Part shown: positions 38,001-45,633 of the stretch, piece by piece
How positions within the stretch are numbered: position 1 is the first letter of the stretch
Layout: the number at the start of each line of letters is the position of its first letter
NCBI RefSeq assembly: GCF_001006785.1
Contig: NZ_CDHO01000003.1
Coordinates: 1,240,001 to 1,304,000 of the forward strand
DNA from: Hyphomicrobium_B sp001006785
Lineage (GTDB): Bacteria; Pseudomonadota; Alphaproteobacteria; Rhizobiales; Hyphomicrobiaceae
DNA: 64,000 nt
Reading direction: 5' to 3'
Program-made: the position numbers and the translations under genes
Notes under the pieces: generated by a model
The model's input: the letters and a program-made list of their open reading frames with translations, nothing else
The model's database searches: none
Told to the model about the DNA's origin: nothing

Positions 38001-38389
38001 ACGGACGCGCTGACGAGCGAAGAGTCGGCGGGACGCGCACGGGTGTTCATGCCCGTCGCGAAGCTCTCGCCGATCAGCCACGCAACGATCAGCATGATGC
38101 CCTGGATGCCGAACGTCACCATGCCGGAGAGCAGCGGCTCGCCGGTGAAATTGTACATTCCTTCCCAGGTCCGCCATCCGGCCGCCGCCGAGAGGACGAT
38201 GCCGGTCGTACCGAGCAGCGCCAGCCGCCAGTTCGTGAAAACGGTTTCCTCGATTGTGTCGCGCAAGCGCCGCGCGACGCGCGTTCTCAAGAGAAGTGCG
38301 ATAGCCGCCGTCAGGAAAATCGCGGTGCCGATCGGCCGGGCGTTTTCACTTATGAGGTCAATCAGATGCTTGACGTCCATCGGGGGCAA
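35045..38389 (-). CDS. Large membrane/coiled-coil protein with internal duplication, unknown function
   Basis: A 1114-residue protein of no family I recognise. Six hydrophobic segments lie at about 17-34, 52-70, 87-107, 133-152, 174-194 and 211-231. Residues about 240-480 are charged and helical, likely coiled coil. Another membrane segment lies near 624-648. Two similar units follow, about 670-756 (ALGAHPYETAWLTLTSF) and 774-860 (ALAPHPREHSEIVLNTL), then a charged C-terminal tail. It converges on the fumarylacetoacetase-family gene, 13 bases away. A structural or envelope-spanning role is a guess. Confidence 0.85.
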   Translation of the reverse strand: MPPMDVKHLIDLISENARPIGTAIFLTAAIALLLRTRVARRLRDTIEETVFTNWRLALLGTTGIVLSAAAGWRTWEGMYNFTGEPLLSGMVTFGIQGIMLIVAWLIGESFATGMNTRARPADSSLVSASVQPWLGSAIGLLLFITGFVLFLQWTGQTDVKHANVEGLGWANAGDKFLMIGAGLLMVALFALYAANDLVRPYLQVARVIIRNSMLWLMFLACMATSVFFSFDSFFTSIFPQSERVRAAELRAQNQVSGIVTDIEHALASRTNSLAAEVFTTDAWKAYDQELGAITEAAAQSQGAIERYVNAQIEARSRAVKEQQERIASAEAGQAGLAGRKTSLTDEKSRLAAERPELAADYATKKSEFDLKTKDVDAKRVEALAEDKGVEGTLKAGRGPIYRQRMAELAMAQGAAQIAGERMKDAQKRLNTVETRLAAIDAELATLDGDLAKYKGEADTAKQRIALSDTSAKDDSGPKIDPSKIMPAFDRARSEFRADPNTARLATVQRFCNDIYGALAATPETKPLLNGIDCDPKTVSDAASGLFALQSGTKVFQETCVGGEHLVENKSTDDLYAFARRCLSDSALPSEDTAALRSKINQIELSRDDKAHRFVVTLNAFQDGNRLAYLALAIAIGLDGLIFMSGLFGANAVRSPLSDIPSYKSRSGSQLEATINAALGAHPYETAWLTLTSFRPITNQDGFSALADLSAMERSQADRVRMVLTAGADIGAVETVSHNPERYRVRSELREYLSSVVDKQFKTDASAKDRARLDQLVSAALAPHPREHSEIVLNTLEPIRETEGFTSMVTLTEIANEYDSRVVRRVMNAGSAVKAVAPDLKIDDRYYIRPTLYETLLTIRATAPDSPQYRIERARAEGFRDQPAIEGGELHALQPELQFEPRPREIEKPRTALPRISPLSDEERARLVTHYREALLDAIHLSSDVVDKRLSLPQSRDAILEAWKMLNSQSKKNESLGILLRAFQDEQDRVLSEVYSRLRRETDGDERKLSVLDGIDGRVRDDLLLYMLFPEMGLVRYLIEELEAAAQPDDGLVHGEQQLKDQLRSVHEALDTLNLDNPQSWDEIRKRLAVRSGPDLRNFFNRSNDRDEPSDNDDV

Positions 38390-38627
38390 AATCCCAGCTA
38401 GGGCACGGGCGAATCACTGGCCGCCATTTTGCGCAAATGACGCGGCTGATTGGCGGCAGACCATCCTTTAAATATCGCACCCGCGCGAAAGTTCTTGAAA
38501 GTGGGCAAATCCTCGGGGAAGGACATGCAACCGCATGTGGTCGATCCGCCGGTAACGTCAAGCTTCTAGAACCAAAAAAGGTTCGCAAGGCCCTGTCCGA
38601 GCGTTGAACCGAATAGCGGCCGGTCAC

Positions 38628-38650
38628 GACATGTTATATTGTCCAGCCGC
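38628..38650 (+). promoter_or_regulatory. Possible Zur operator half-site
   Basis: GACATGTTATATTGTCC contains ATGTTATA, the left half of the Zur palindrome I recall for Hyphomicrobiales. The right half is poor. It lies about 50 bases before the zur start, so autoregulation is possible. Weak evidence. Confidence 0.25.
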
Positions 38651-38698
38651 CCAATGCGGGCCATGATGACTGAACTTTCGCGGTCCAGAGGACTGTTC

Positions 38699-39190
38699 AT
38701 GACAGCAGATACAGGTGAGGTGCAACGCTCACGGGATAAGGTCAAGCTGTCCGTCGACCAGGCCACCGCGATCTTCGCTGAGAAAAACCTCCGTTTTACC
38801 GACTTGCGGCGCAAGGTGTTCGAGGAGATCGCCTCGACGCAGGCGAGCGTCGGCGCCTACGAAGTCCTGGATCGCCTTGCGAAGAAGGGCACGCGGCTGG
38901 CCCCCATTTCAATTTACCGGGCGCTCGACGCCTTGCTCGAAGCCGGCGTCGTCCACCGCCTCGAAAGCAAGAACGCATACTTCGCGTGCCGCCAGCTCCA
39001 CCGTCCGCGAACCGGCCGCCGCCCGATGTTCCTCAGCTGCGAGAAATGCGGCACCGTGCAGGAAGTCGACGGCGACGACATCTTTCGCGCGATCGACTCC
39101 GCCGCCCACACCGCGAAATTCGAGCCGCGTGTCCGGTTCGCTGAGGTATCCGGCACCTGCCATGAATGCGCCGGCCGTCGCAAAGCTTGA
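38699..39190 (+). CDS. zur: Fur-family zinc regulator Zur
   Basis: A 163-residue Fur-family repressor. The winged helix reads LRFTDLRRKVFEEIASTQASVGAYEVLDRL and ISIYRALDALLEAGVVHRLES (positions about 34-90). Structural-zinc pairs are CEKCG and CHEC. ATG at 38699 is preferred because AGAGGA lies seven bases upstream; earlier in-frame starts exist. The next genes encode a zinc importer, so the zinc-responsive type fits better than Fur. Confidence 0.88.
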   Translation: MTADTGEVQRSRDKVKLSVDQATAIFAEKNLRFTDLRRKVFEEIASTQASVGAYEVLDRLAKKGTRLAPISIYRALDALLEAGVVHRLESKNAYFACRQLHRPRTGRRPMFLSCEKCGTVQEVDGDDIFRAIDSAAHTAKFEPRVRFAEVSGTCHECAGRRKA

Positions 39191-40092
39191 GCCCGCATTT
39201 GCCGATGGAGAGATCGAGTTTGTCGTTATCCCAGCAGACCGGACGCGCGTCTCCGCCAGCCACGGCGGGCTGTGGACACGACCACAATCACGCCCATGCA
39301 CATAATCACGATGCGGCGCCGGTCGCCAACGCGCTCATCTCTGCGCGTGGTCTTTGGCTGCGCCGCGGCGGCCGTGATGTGATTGCCGGCGTCGATCTCG
39401 ACGTGCTGCCTGGCGAGATCGTTACCCTGATCGGCCCGAATGGCGCGGGAAAAACGACGCTGGTGCGCCTCGTCCTCGGCATCGACAAGCCGGATCGCGG
39501 CGAGATCATTCGTCCGGTTTCGACGCGCATCGGCTACGTCCCGCAGCGCTTCGAAGTTGACGCCGCGATCCCCATGACGGTCGAAGGTTTTCTTGCACTT
39601 GGCTGGCCCGCGCCCGCAAAAGACATTGCAAAAGCCCTGGAAGACGTTGGTGCGCGCCGAACCGCGCACCAGCAATTGTCGAAGCTTTCGGGTGGCGAAA
39701 CGCAAAGGGTTCTGATCGCGCGCGCCCTGTTGCGCCGCCCCAATCTGTTGATCCTCGACGAGCCCGCCAGTGGCGTCGATTTTGCGGGCGAGGCCGAACT
39801 CTATGAATTGGTCGGCAAGCTGCGCGACGAACGTCACCTCGGCATCCTGCTCGTTTCGCACGACCTCCACGTCGTGATGGCGAAAAGCGATCGGGTGATC
39901 TGCCTCAACGGTCATGTCTGCTGCTCGGGCGAGCCGGAGCATGTGTCCCAGCACACCGAATACGCGCGCATCTTCGGGCCAAAGGGGGCGTCGTCGTTGA
40001 GCGTCTATCGCCACCATCACGATCATGCCCACGATCTCGCCGGCGAACCGAAACCGCTCGCGCCCGACGATTCCGACGGACGAGGCTCCTGA
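39166..40092 (+). CDS. znuC: Zinc ABC transporter ATP-binding protein ZnuC
   Basis: A 308-residue ATPase. Walker A is GPNGAGKTT, the signature LSGGETQRVLIARAL, Walker B LLILDEPASGVD, H-loop LLVSHDLHVV. Both ends are His-rich: HDHNHAHAHNHD near the start and HHHDHAHD near the end, possibly zinc buffers. If ATG 39166 is used it overlaps zur by 25 bases; ATG 39205 is the alternative. The permease gene starts immediately after its stop. Confidence 0.92.
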   Translation: MRRPSQSLSPHLPMERSSLSLSQQTGRASPPATAGCGHDHNHAHAHNHDAAPVANALISARGLWLRRGGRDVIAGVDLDVLPGEIVTLIGPNGAGKTTLVRLVLGIDKPDRGEIIRPVSTRIGYVPQRFEVDAAIPMTVEGFLALGWPAPAKDIAKALEDVGARRTAHQQLSKLSGGETQRVLIARALLRRPNLLILDEPASGVDFAGEAELYELVGKLRDERHLGILLVSHDLHVVMAKSDRVICLNGHVCCSGEPEHVSQHTEYARIFGPKGASSLSVYRHHHDHAHDLAGEPKPLAPDDSDGRGS

Positions 40093-40896
40093 GTGCTGTC
40101 CTGGCCTGAGCCGTTCGTCCTGCGCGCATTTTTAGCCGCCGTCGGCCTCGCGCTGATCGCGGCGCCGCTCGGCTGCATCGTGGTCTGGCGCCGAATGTCC
40201 TACGTCGGCGAAACGCTGGCGCAAGCCGGGCTTCTCGGCGTGGCGCTGGGACTAGCCCTCCACATCGATCTGACGCTGGCCGTCGTCATCGCGGCGGTCG
40301 CGGCCGTCGGGGTGCTGACCATGCTCGGCCGCCAGCGCGTCGTGCCGCTCGACTCGGCTCTCGGGCTCACCCACCACGCGACGCTAGCGCTCGGCATCGT
40401 CGCCATCGCGCTCGCCAAAGGCCCGGGCATCGATTTGATGAGCTACCTTTTCGGCGATGTCTTCGCCGTGACCTCGACCGACCTGATTTGGGTTTATGCC
40501 GGTGGCGCGGTGGTCCTGGCGGTGATTTTCTACCTTTGGGAGCCGCTCGTCCGGCTGTCCCTGCACGAGGATCTGGCGACGGCCGAGGGTCTCAATCCGC
40601 GTTTGACCCGCGCCGCGTTCGATCTTCTTCTCGCCGTCGTTATTGCGGTCGCCATGAAGATCGTGGGAATTTTGCTGGTCATGGCGTTTTTGGTTGTTCC
40701 AGCTGTGGCCGCGCGGCCGCTATCCGGAACACCGGCCCGCATGGTTTTTCTGGCTGCCGCAATCGCCGTCGCGAGCACGATTTTCGGGCTTTGGCTGTCT
40801 CTTTCCAGCGACTTGCCGGGCGGCCCCAGCATTGTCATCGCGATGTGCACTGTCGCGGCCATATCCCTTCTGGCGGGAAGCTTCAGACAAGGCTAG
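40093..40896 (+). CDS. znuB: Zinc ABC transporter permease ZnuB
   Basis: A 267-residue integral membrane protein of the ABC-3 family with about eight hydrophobic segments. Typical stretches are LGCIVVWRRMSYVGETLAQAG, LIWVYAGGAVVLAVIF and MAFLVVPAVAARPL. The GTG start directly follows the znuC stop. The substrate-binding protein ZnuA is not in this cluster and must lie elsewhere. Confidence 0.93.
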   Translation: MLSWPEPFVLRAFLAAVGLALIAAPLGCIVVWRRMSYVGETLAQAGLLGVALGLALHIDLTLAVVIAAVAAVGVLTMLGRQRVVPLDSALGLTHHATLALGIVAIALAKGPGIDLMSYLFGDVFAVTSTDLIWVYAGGAVVLAVIFYLWEPLVRLSLHEDLATAEGLNPRLTRAAFDLLLAVVIAVAMKIVGILLVMAFLVVPAVAARPLSGTPARMVFLAAAIAVASTIFGLWLSLSSDLPGGPSIVIAMCTVAAISLLAGSFRQG

Positions 40897-40929
40897 AACG
40901 TCGCCAATGGGGCATGGAGAGGTTGGCTG

Positions 40930-42195
40930 ATGTCGCTCAGCGACAGCATCACGATGAAACCGCGTCATCAAACTATCGCGGTCAACGTTGGCGGCGTGAT
41001 CGTTGGCGGGGGCGCGCCGGTCGTCGTCCAATCGATGACGAACACCGATACCGCTGACATCGCGTCGACGGTGAAGCAGGTGGCCGATCTGGCCCGCGCC
41101 GGCTCCGAGCTCGTGCGCATCACGGTCGATCGCGACGAAGCCGCTAAGGCCGTGCCGCATATTCGCGATCAGCTGCGCAAGCGCGGCGTGACCGTGCCGC
41201 TGATCGGCGATTTCCACTATATCGGCCACAAGCTGCTCGGCGAAAATCCCGACTGCGCCGAAGCACTCGACAAATATCGCATCAACCCCGGCAACGTCGG
41301 TTTCAAAGACAAGAAAGACAAGCAGTTCGGCGCCATCATCGATATGGCGATGAAGCACGGCAAGCCGGTGCGCATCGGCGTCAACTGGGGTTCGCTCGAT
41401 GCTGAACTCCTCACGCATTTGATGGACGAGAACGCCAAGGCCGCGGAACCGCTGCCTGCGCGCGCCGTCATGCACGAAGCTATGGTGCAATCGGCGCTCC
41501 TGTCGGCCGAACGCGCCGAGGAAATGGGTCTCGGTGCCGACCGCATTGTCGTCTCCGGCAAGGTCTCGTCGGTCCAGGATCTGATCGCCGTTTATCACAT
41601 GCTCGCGCAACGCGGCCGTTACGCGCTGCACCTCGGTTTGACCGAAGCGGGCATGGGTTCGAAGGGCATCGTCGCCTCGTCGGCCGCCATCGGTATTCTG
41701 CTGCAGAATGGCATCGGCGATACGATCCGATTTTCGCTGACGCCCGAGCCCGGCGGTGACCGCTCTCAAGAAGTCCGCACCGCGCAGGAACTGTTGCAGA
41801 CGATGGGCCTTCGCTCATTCGTCCCGGTCGTTGCGGCGTGCCCCGGTTGCGGCCGTACGACGTCGACCGTGTTCCAGGAACTCGCGCGCGACATACAAGA
41901 CATGATCCGCGATCGCATGCCGGACTGGAAGACACAGTATCCGGGCGTCGAAACGCTGAACTTCGCCGTCATGGGCTGCATCGTGAACGGCCCGGGCGAG
42001 AGCAAGCACGCCGACGTCGGCATTTCGCTTCCGGGCACCGGGGAGTCGCCTGCCGCCCCCGTCTTCATCGACGGCAAGAAGGCGATGACGCTGCGCGGCC
42101 CGAATATCGCGACCGAGTTCAAGGCGATCGTCGAGGATTACATCGCCCGCCGCTTCGCCGCGCCCGGCATCGCGAAAAGGGACGCTGCCGAATAG
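40930..42195 (+). CDS. ispG: 4-hydroxy-3-methylbut-2-enyl diphosphate synthase (IspG)
   Basis: A 421-residue iron-sulfur enzyme of the MEP isoprenoid pathway. It reduces the cyclic diphosphate MEcPP to HMBPP. The N-terminus has the VNVGGVIVGGGAPVVVQSMT motif. The 4Fe-4S cysteines are in ACPGCGRTTSTVF and MGCIVNGPGESKHADVG. It starts 33 bases after znuB, so read-through is possible. Confidence 0.97.
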   Translation: MSLSDSITMKPRHQTIAVNVGGVIVGGGAPVVVQSMTNTDTADIASTVKQVADLARAGSELVRITVDRDEAAKAVPHIRDQLRKRGVTVPLIGDFHYIGHKLLGENPDCAEALDKYRINPGNVGFKDKKDKQFGAIIDMAMKHGKPVRIGVNWGSLDAELLTHLMDENAKAAEPLPARAVMHEAMVQSALLSAERAEEMGLGADRIVVSGKVSSVQDLIAVYHMLAQRGRYALHLGLTEAGMGSKGIVASSAAIGILLQNGIGDTIRFSLTPEPGGDRSQEVRTAQELLQTMGLRSFVPVVAACPGCGRTTSTVFQELARDIQDMIRDRMPDWKTQYPGVETLNFAVMGCIVNGPGESKHADVGISLPGTGESPAAPVFIDGKKAMTLRGPNIATEFKAIVEDYIARRFAAPGIAKRDAAE

Positions 42196-42422
42196 CTAGG
42201 CGGCGTCGATCCCGCGTAAATTAAGATTTATCGTTCAATCGCTTAAGCGGCTTTAACTTATGGCGCCGCCGCCATTTGCGACGATCCTTCGCTCGCACCG
42301 TTTGCCGGGCCGGGCTAAGTGTTATCCGGCGATTACCACTTCTGAAGATGAACCCACGCAGGCGCTTTCAGGTTTGCTAGACGGTTCGTCTTGTCAAACG
42401 GCCACGAAGGATTTCATCCGGA

Positions 42423-43745
42423 ATGAGCGACAGAAGTAGCACCTCCGAACGCCACCTCGTCATCGGCGCCGGTCCGGTCGGGCTCGCGATGGGCGCCGCG
42501 CTGAAGCACCGGGGAATTCCTTTCGACATCGTCGACGCCGGCTCGGGCGTCGGAGGCAACTGGCTGCACGGCGTCTATCGCTCCGCACATATCGTATCGT
42601 CGAAGAAGGCGACCGAGTACGCCGACTATCCGATGCCGGAGGAGTTTCCGGATTTCCCTTCCGCCGACCAGATGCTGTCGTATCTCAACGCGTTCGCCCG
42701 GGATCGCGGACTGCTTCCGCAATGCGAATTCAATAAGGTCGTTGCGTCCGTCGTGCCGGAAGACGCGAGCCGCTGGACCGTGACATTCGCCGACGGCGAA
42801 ACGCGAACGTACAAAGGCGTCGTCGTCTGCAACGGCCACCACTGGGATAAGCGATATCCGGAATTCCGCGGCACGTTTACCGGTGAAATTCTTCATTCGA
42901 AAGATTACCGCGACGTCTCGCAGGTTCAGGGCAAGCGCGTGCTCGTCATCGGCGGCGGCAATTCCGGCGTCGATATGGCGTGCGATGCTGGCCGCTTCGG
43001 AGAGAGCTGCGATATCAGTCTGAGATCCGGCTACTGGTATCTGCCGAAAACATTTCTCGGACGCCCCCTGACCGATGTTCCGATCTGGGGCCTGCCGATC
43101 TTCATGCAGCGCGCGCTCTTGAAGACGATGGTCAAGCTCACCATCGGCGATTATCGCCGCTACGGATTACAGCGGCCCAATCACAAACTGTTCGACCGCC
43201 ACCCGGCATTCGGAACCGATCTCTTGAGCGCCATTCGCTTGGGACGCGTGAAGCCGCGCCCCGCGATCGATCACGTCGACGGCAACATCGTGACGTTCAC
43301 TGACGGTTCGAGCGGCGCCTACGATCTGATTATCGCCGCAACGGGATTTCACGCATCGTATCCGTTTTTGCCCGACGGTCTGATCGAAGTGAAAGACAAT
43401 GTCGTGCAGGTCTACGGCGGCGCGTTTCCGGCAGGAATTCGCGGGCTTTATATTGTCGGATGGGCGCAGGCGCGAAACGGCTTTGGCCGCCTCATCACGC
43501 CGCTCTCGGATTTATATGCGCGCATGATCGCGATGCAGGACGAGTTTGAGTTCCCGATTGGCACACTGATGGAGCATTCGTTTACACAACGTCTGCCCAC
43601 GTCCCATCTCGTGGATCCTGAAAAATCGCGCCGCGAAATTCGCCTCGCGCATTTGGTTCTGCCGCTGCTCAAAATTCGCGACAGAAGAATGGCTCGCAAA
43701 GAGGCATTCGCCGCGGAAAAGGGACGCATACCGATTAGGGCTTAG
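42423..43745 (+). CDS. Flavin-containing monooxygenase-like protein
   Basis: A 440-residue flavoprotein. The FAD-binding motif is VIGAGPVGLAMGAALK (residues about 11-26) and the NADP-binding motif VLVIGGGNSGVDMAC. A middle stretch, VVCNGHHWDKRYPEF and FTGEILHSKDYRD, is FMO-like (F-x-G-x-x-x-H-S). Such enzymes oxidise sulfur or nitrogen in small molecules. The substrate is unknown. A 227-base gap before it holds no obvious structure. Confidence 0.88.
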   Translation: MSDRSSTSERHLVIGAGPVGLAMGAALKHRGIPFDIVDAGSGVGGNWLHGVYRSAHIVSSKKATEYADYPMPEEFPDFPSADQMLSYLNAFARDRGLLPQCEFNKVVASVVPEDASRWTVTFADGETRTYKGVVVCNGHHWDKRYPEFRGTFTGEILHSKDYRDVSQVQGKRVLVIGGGNSGVDMACDAGRFGESCDISLRSGYWYLPKTFLGRPLTDVPIWGLPIFMQRALLKTMVKLTIGDYRRYGLQRPNHKLFDRHPAFGTDLLSAIRLGRVKPRPAIDHVDGNIVTFTDGSSGAYDLIIAATGFHASYPFLPDGLIEVKDNVVQVYGGAFPAGIRGLYIVGWAQARNGFGRLITPLSDLYARMIAMQDEFEFPIGTLMEHSFTQRLPTSHLVDPEKSRREIRLAHLVLPLLKIRDRRMARKEAFAAEKGRIPIRA

Positions 43746-43927
43746 TGCTGGAAAATGTAAAAGCCGCCATTAAAGGGCTGAGAATAATACTCACGGAATA
43801 GCAATTATTTTGCGGCATGACTGCTACTCGATTAGCGCATCCGTGCCGCCTAAATGGAACCCTATATTCTGTTAGGCGTTGTCGGGGGCAACAGGCCCAC
43901 GAGGCTGTTCTTACGGGGTAAAAAACT

Positions 43928-44599
43928 ATGAGAGCGTTGAATCTGAAGTCGATGCTGCTTGGCAGCGCGACGGCGCTGGTAGCTGCGAGCGGCAGCGCCA
44001 TGGCCGCTGACCTTGGGCCGTATCAGCCCTACAATCCTCCGCCGGAGGCGGCGCCAATTTATCAGCCAGCGATTTGGGACGGCGCGTATATCGGTATCAA
44101 CGGTGGCTACGGCTGGTCGGATGCGCGTCCGACGGAACCGGAAGGCGGATTTGGTGGCGGCCAGATCGGCTACAACTGGCAGCGTGATCGCATCGTCTTC
44201 GGTCTCGAAGGCGACTTCCAGGGCGCTGGCATCAGTGGCCGCGCCTACACCTTCGACGGTGATACCGCGCGCAGCGATATGAACTGGTTCTCGACCGTAC
44301 GCGGCCGCCTCGGCTTCGCGAGCGGACCGTGGCTGCTCTACGCGACGGGCGGTCTCGCAGTCGCTGACGTCGATCATCGCGCCAACCTCGAAGGCCAGAG
44401 CTTCCGCGGCAGCGATACTCTGACGGGTTATGCCGTCGGCGGCGGTCTGGAATGGAAGTTCTCGCAGAATTGGAGCGCGAAGGCTGAGTACCTGTATCTC
44501 GGTCTCGGCGATTCCAAGCTGACGGCGGACAACGGCGACTTCGTACGCATCAACAACGACGTTCAGACCGTCCGCGTCGGTCTCAACTACCACTTCTGA
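43928..44599 (+). CDS. Outer-membrane beta-barrel protein, Omp25/RopB type
   Basis: A 223-residue protein with a signal peptide ending SAMAADLG. Typical of Hyphomicrobiales porins are GAYIGINGGYGWSDA, GGGQIGYNWQRDRIVFGLEGDF and the C-terminal VRVGLNYHF with a final Phe. It is an eight-stranded barrel that stabilises the outer membrane. A likely terminator begins 16 bases downstream. Confidence 0.92.
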   Translation: MRALNLKSMLLGSATALVAASGSAMAADLGPYQPYNPPPEAAPIYQPAIWDGAYIGINGGYGWSDARPTEPEGGFGGGQIGYNWQRDRIVFGLEGDFQGAGISGRAYTFDGDTARSDMNWFSTVRGRLGFASGPWLLYATGGLAVADVDHRANLEGQSFRGSDTLTGYAVGGGLEWKFSQNWSAKAEYLYLGLGDSKLTADNGDFVRINNDVQTVRVGLNYHF

Positions 44600-44615
44600 T
44601 CGATCGATCCCGGCT

Positions 44616-44677
44616 GAGCCCCTGATCAGCTGTCGCGTCGGCCCATGTGCCGCGCGGCGGCGATCAGGGGCTCTGCT
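44616..44677 (+). terminator. Inverted repeat after the Omp gene, reaching into ispA
   Basis: GAGCCCCTGATC at 44616-44627 is a perfect match to GATCAGGGGCTC at 44662-44673, with 34 bases between. The sequence CTGCTTTT follows. It is a probable terminator for the Omp gene. The 3' arm lies inside the end of the convergent ispA gene, so ispA coding sequence doubles as terminator. Confidence 0.5.
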
Positions 44678-45579
44678 TTTGTGCCGAACGGTTCGAGCGC
44701 TGCGACAGCCGCGTCGATCGTGCGATCGAGATGCCGTCGGGCTTCCTGAATTCCGAGCAGCCCGATGAGCGTCGCCTTGCCTGCGGCGGCATCCTTGCCG
44801 GTCGCTTTGCCGACATCCGCCGCGCTGCCTTCCGCATCGAGAAGATCGTCGCTGATCTGGAACGCGGTTCCGAGATGCTCGCCGTATGTCTTGAGCGCAG
44901 CCCTGTCGCTCGGACTGGCGCGCCCGAGGATCGCGCCCATCTCGCATCCGACCGTAATCAGGCACCCGGTTTTCATCGCCTGCAGCCGCACGATATCTGC
45001 AATCGTGGCCGCGGGCTGATCCGGCAAACGCCCGGCCTCGAGATCGAGCATCTGCCCGCCGACCATGCCGATGGCTCCGGACGCGATCGCAAGCGCGTGC
45101 GTCAGCTCTGCCCGAGCTTCGGCATCGTCATGACGCCGGGGATCGCTCGTGAGTTCGAACGCGATGGCCTGCAGCGCGTCGCCGACGAGGATGGCCGTCC
45201 ACTCGTCGTAGGCTTTCCAGACCGTCGGCCGCCCACGCCGCAGTTCGTCGTTGTCCATGGCAGGGAGATCGTCATGGACGAGGGAATAGCAGTGGATGCA
45301 TTCGAGCGCGGCGGCCGCCGGCAGCGCCGCATCGCGAGCCACGCCGAAAAGCCCGGCACTTTCGAAAACGAGGAACGGCCGAAACCGCTTGCCACCTGCG
45401 AGCACGGCGTGGCGAAGCGCGTCAGCCAGGCGAGGGGGCGTCCCATTGGCCTGTTGTTCCGCCAGGCATTCCGCGAGAAAACCCTCGACGGCCGTTGCGG
45501 CATTGCCAAGCTGGGCAAGAAATTGTGACACTACCCTCAACCTTCCTCGTATGGCCGCGCCGGCACTCAACATGGCCAT
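44626..45579 (-). CDS. ispA: Farnesyl diphosphate synthase (IspA)
   Basis: A 317-residue polyprenyl synthase. The first Asp-rich motif is VHDDLPAMDNDELRRGRPT and the second QISDDLLDAEG. It condenses IPP and DMAPP to farnesyl diphosphate for quinones, hopanoids and undecaprenyl lipid. The GGKRFRP motif at the N-terminus is intact. It diverges from mtgA with 54 bases between. Confidence 0.92.
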   Translation of the reverse strand: MAMLSAGAAIRGRLRVVSQFLAQLGNAATAVEGFLAECLAEQQANGTPPRLADALRHAVLAGGKRFRPFLVFESAGLFGVARDAALPAAAALECIHCYSLVHDDLPAMDNDELRRGRPTVWKAYDEWTAILVGDALQAIAFELTSDPRRHDDAEARAELTHALAIASGAIGMVGGQMLDLEAGRLPDQPAATIADIVRLQAMKTGCLITVGCEMGAILGRASPSDRAALKTYGEHLGTAFQISDDLLDAEGSAADVGKATGKDAAAGKATLIGLLGIQEARRHLDRTIDAAVAALEPFGTKAEPLIAAARHMGRRDS

Positions 45580-45633
45580 TGTTCGATGTTACCGGCCGTC
45601 GCGGTATCGCACTGCAATCAGAATAAGCAAAGC

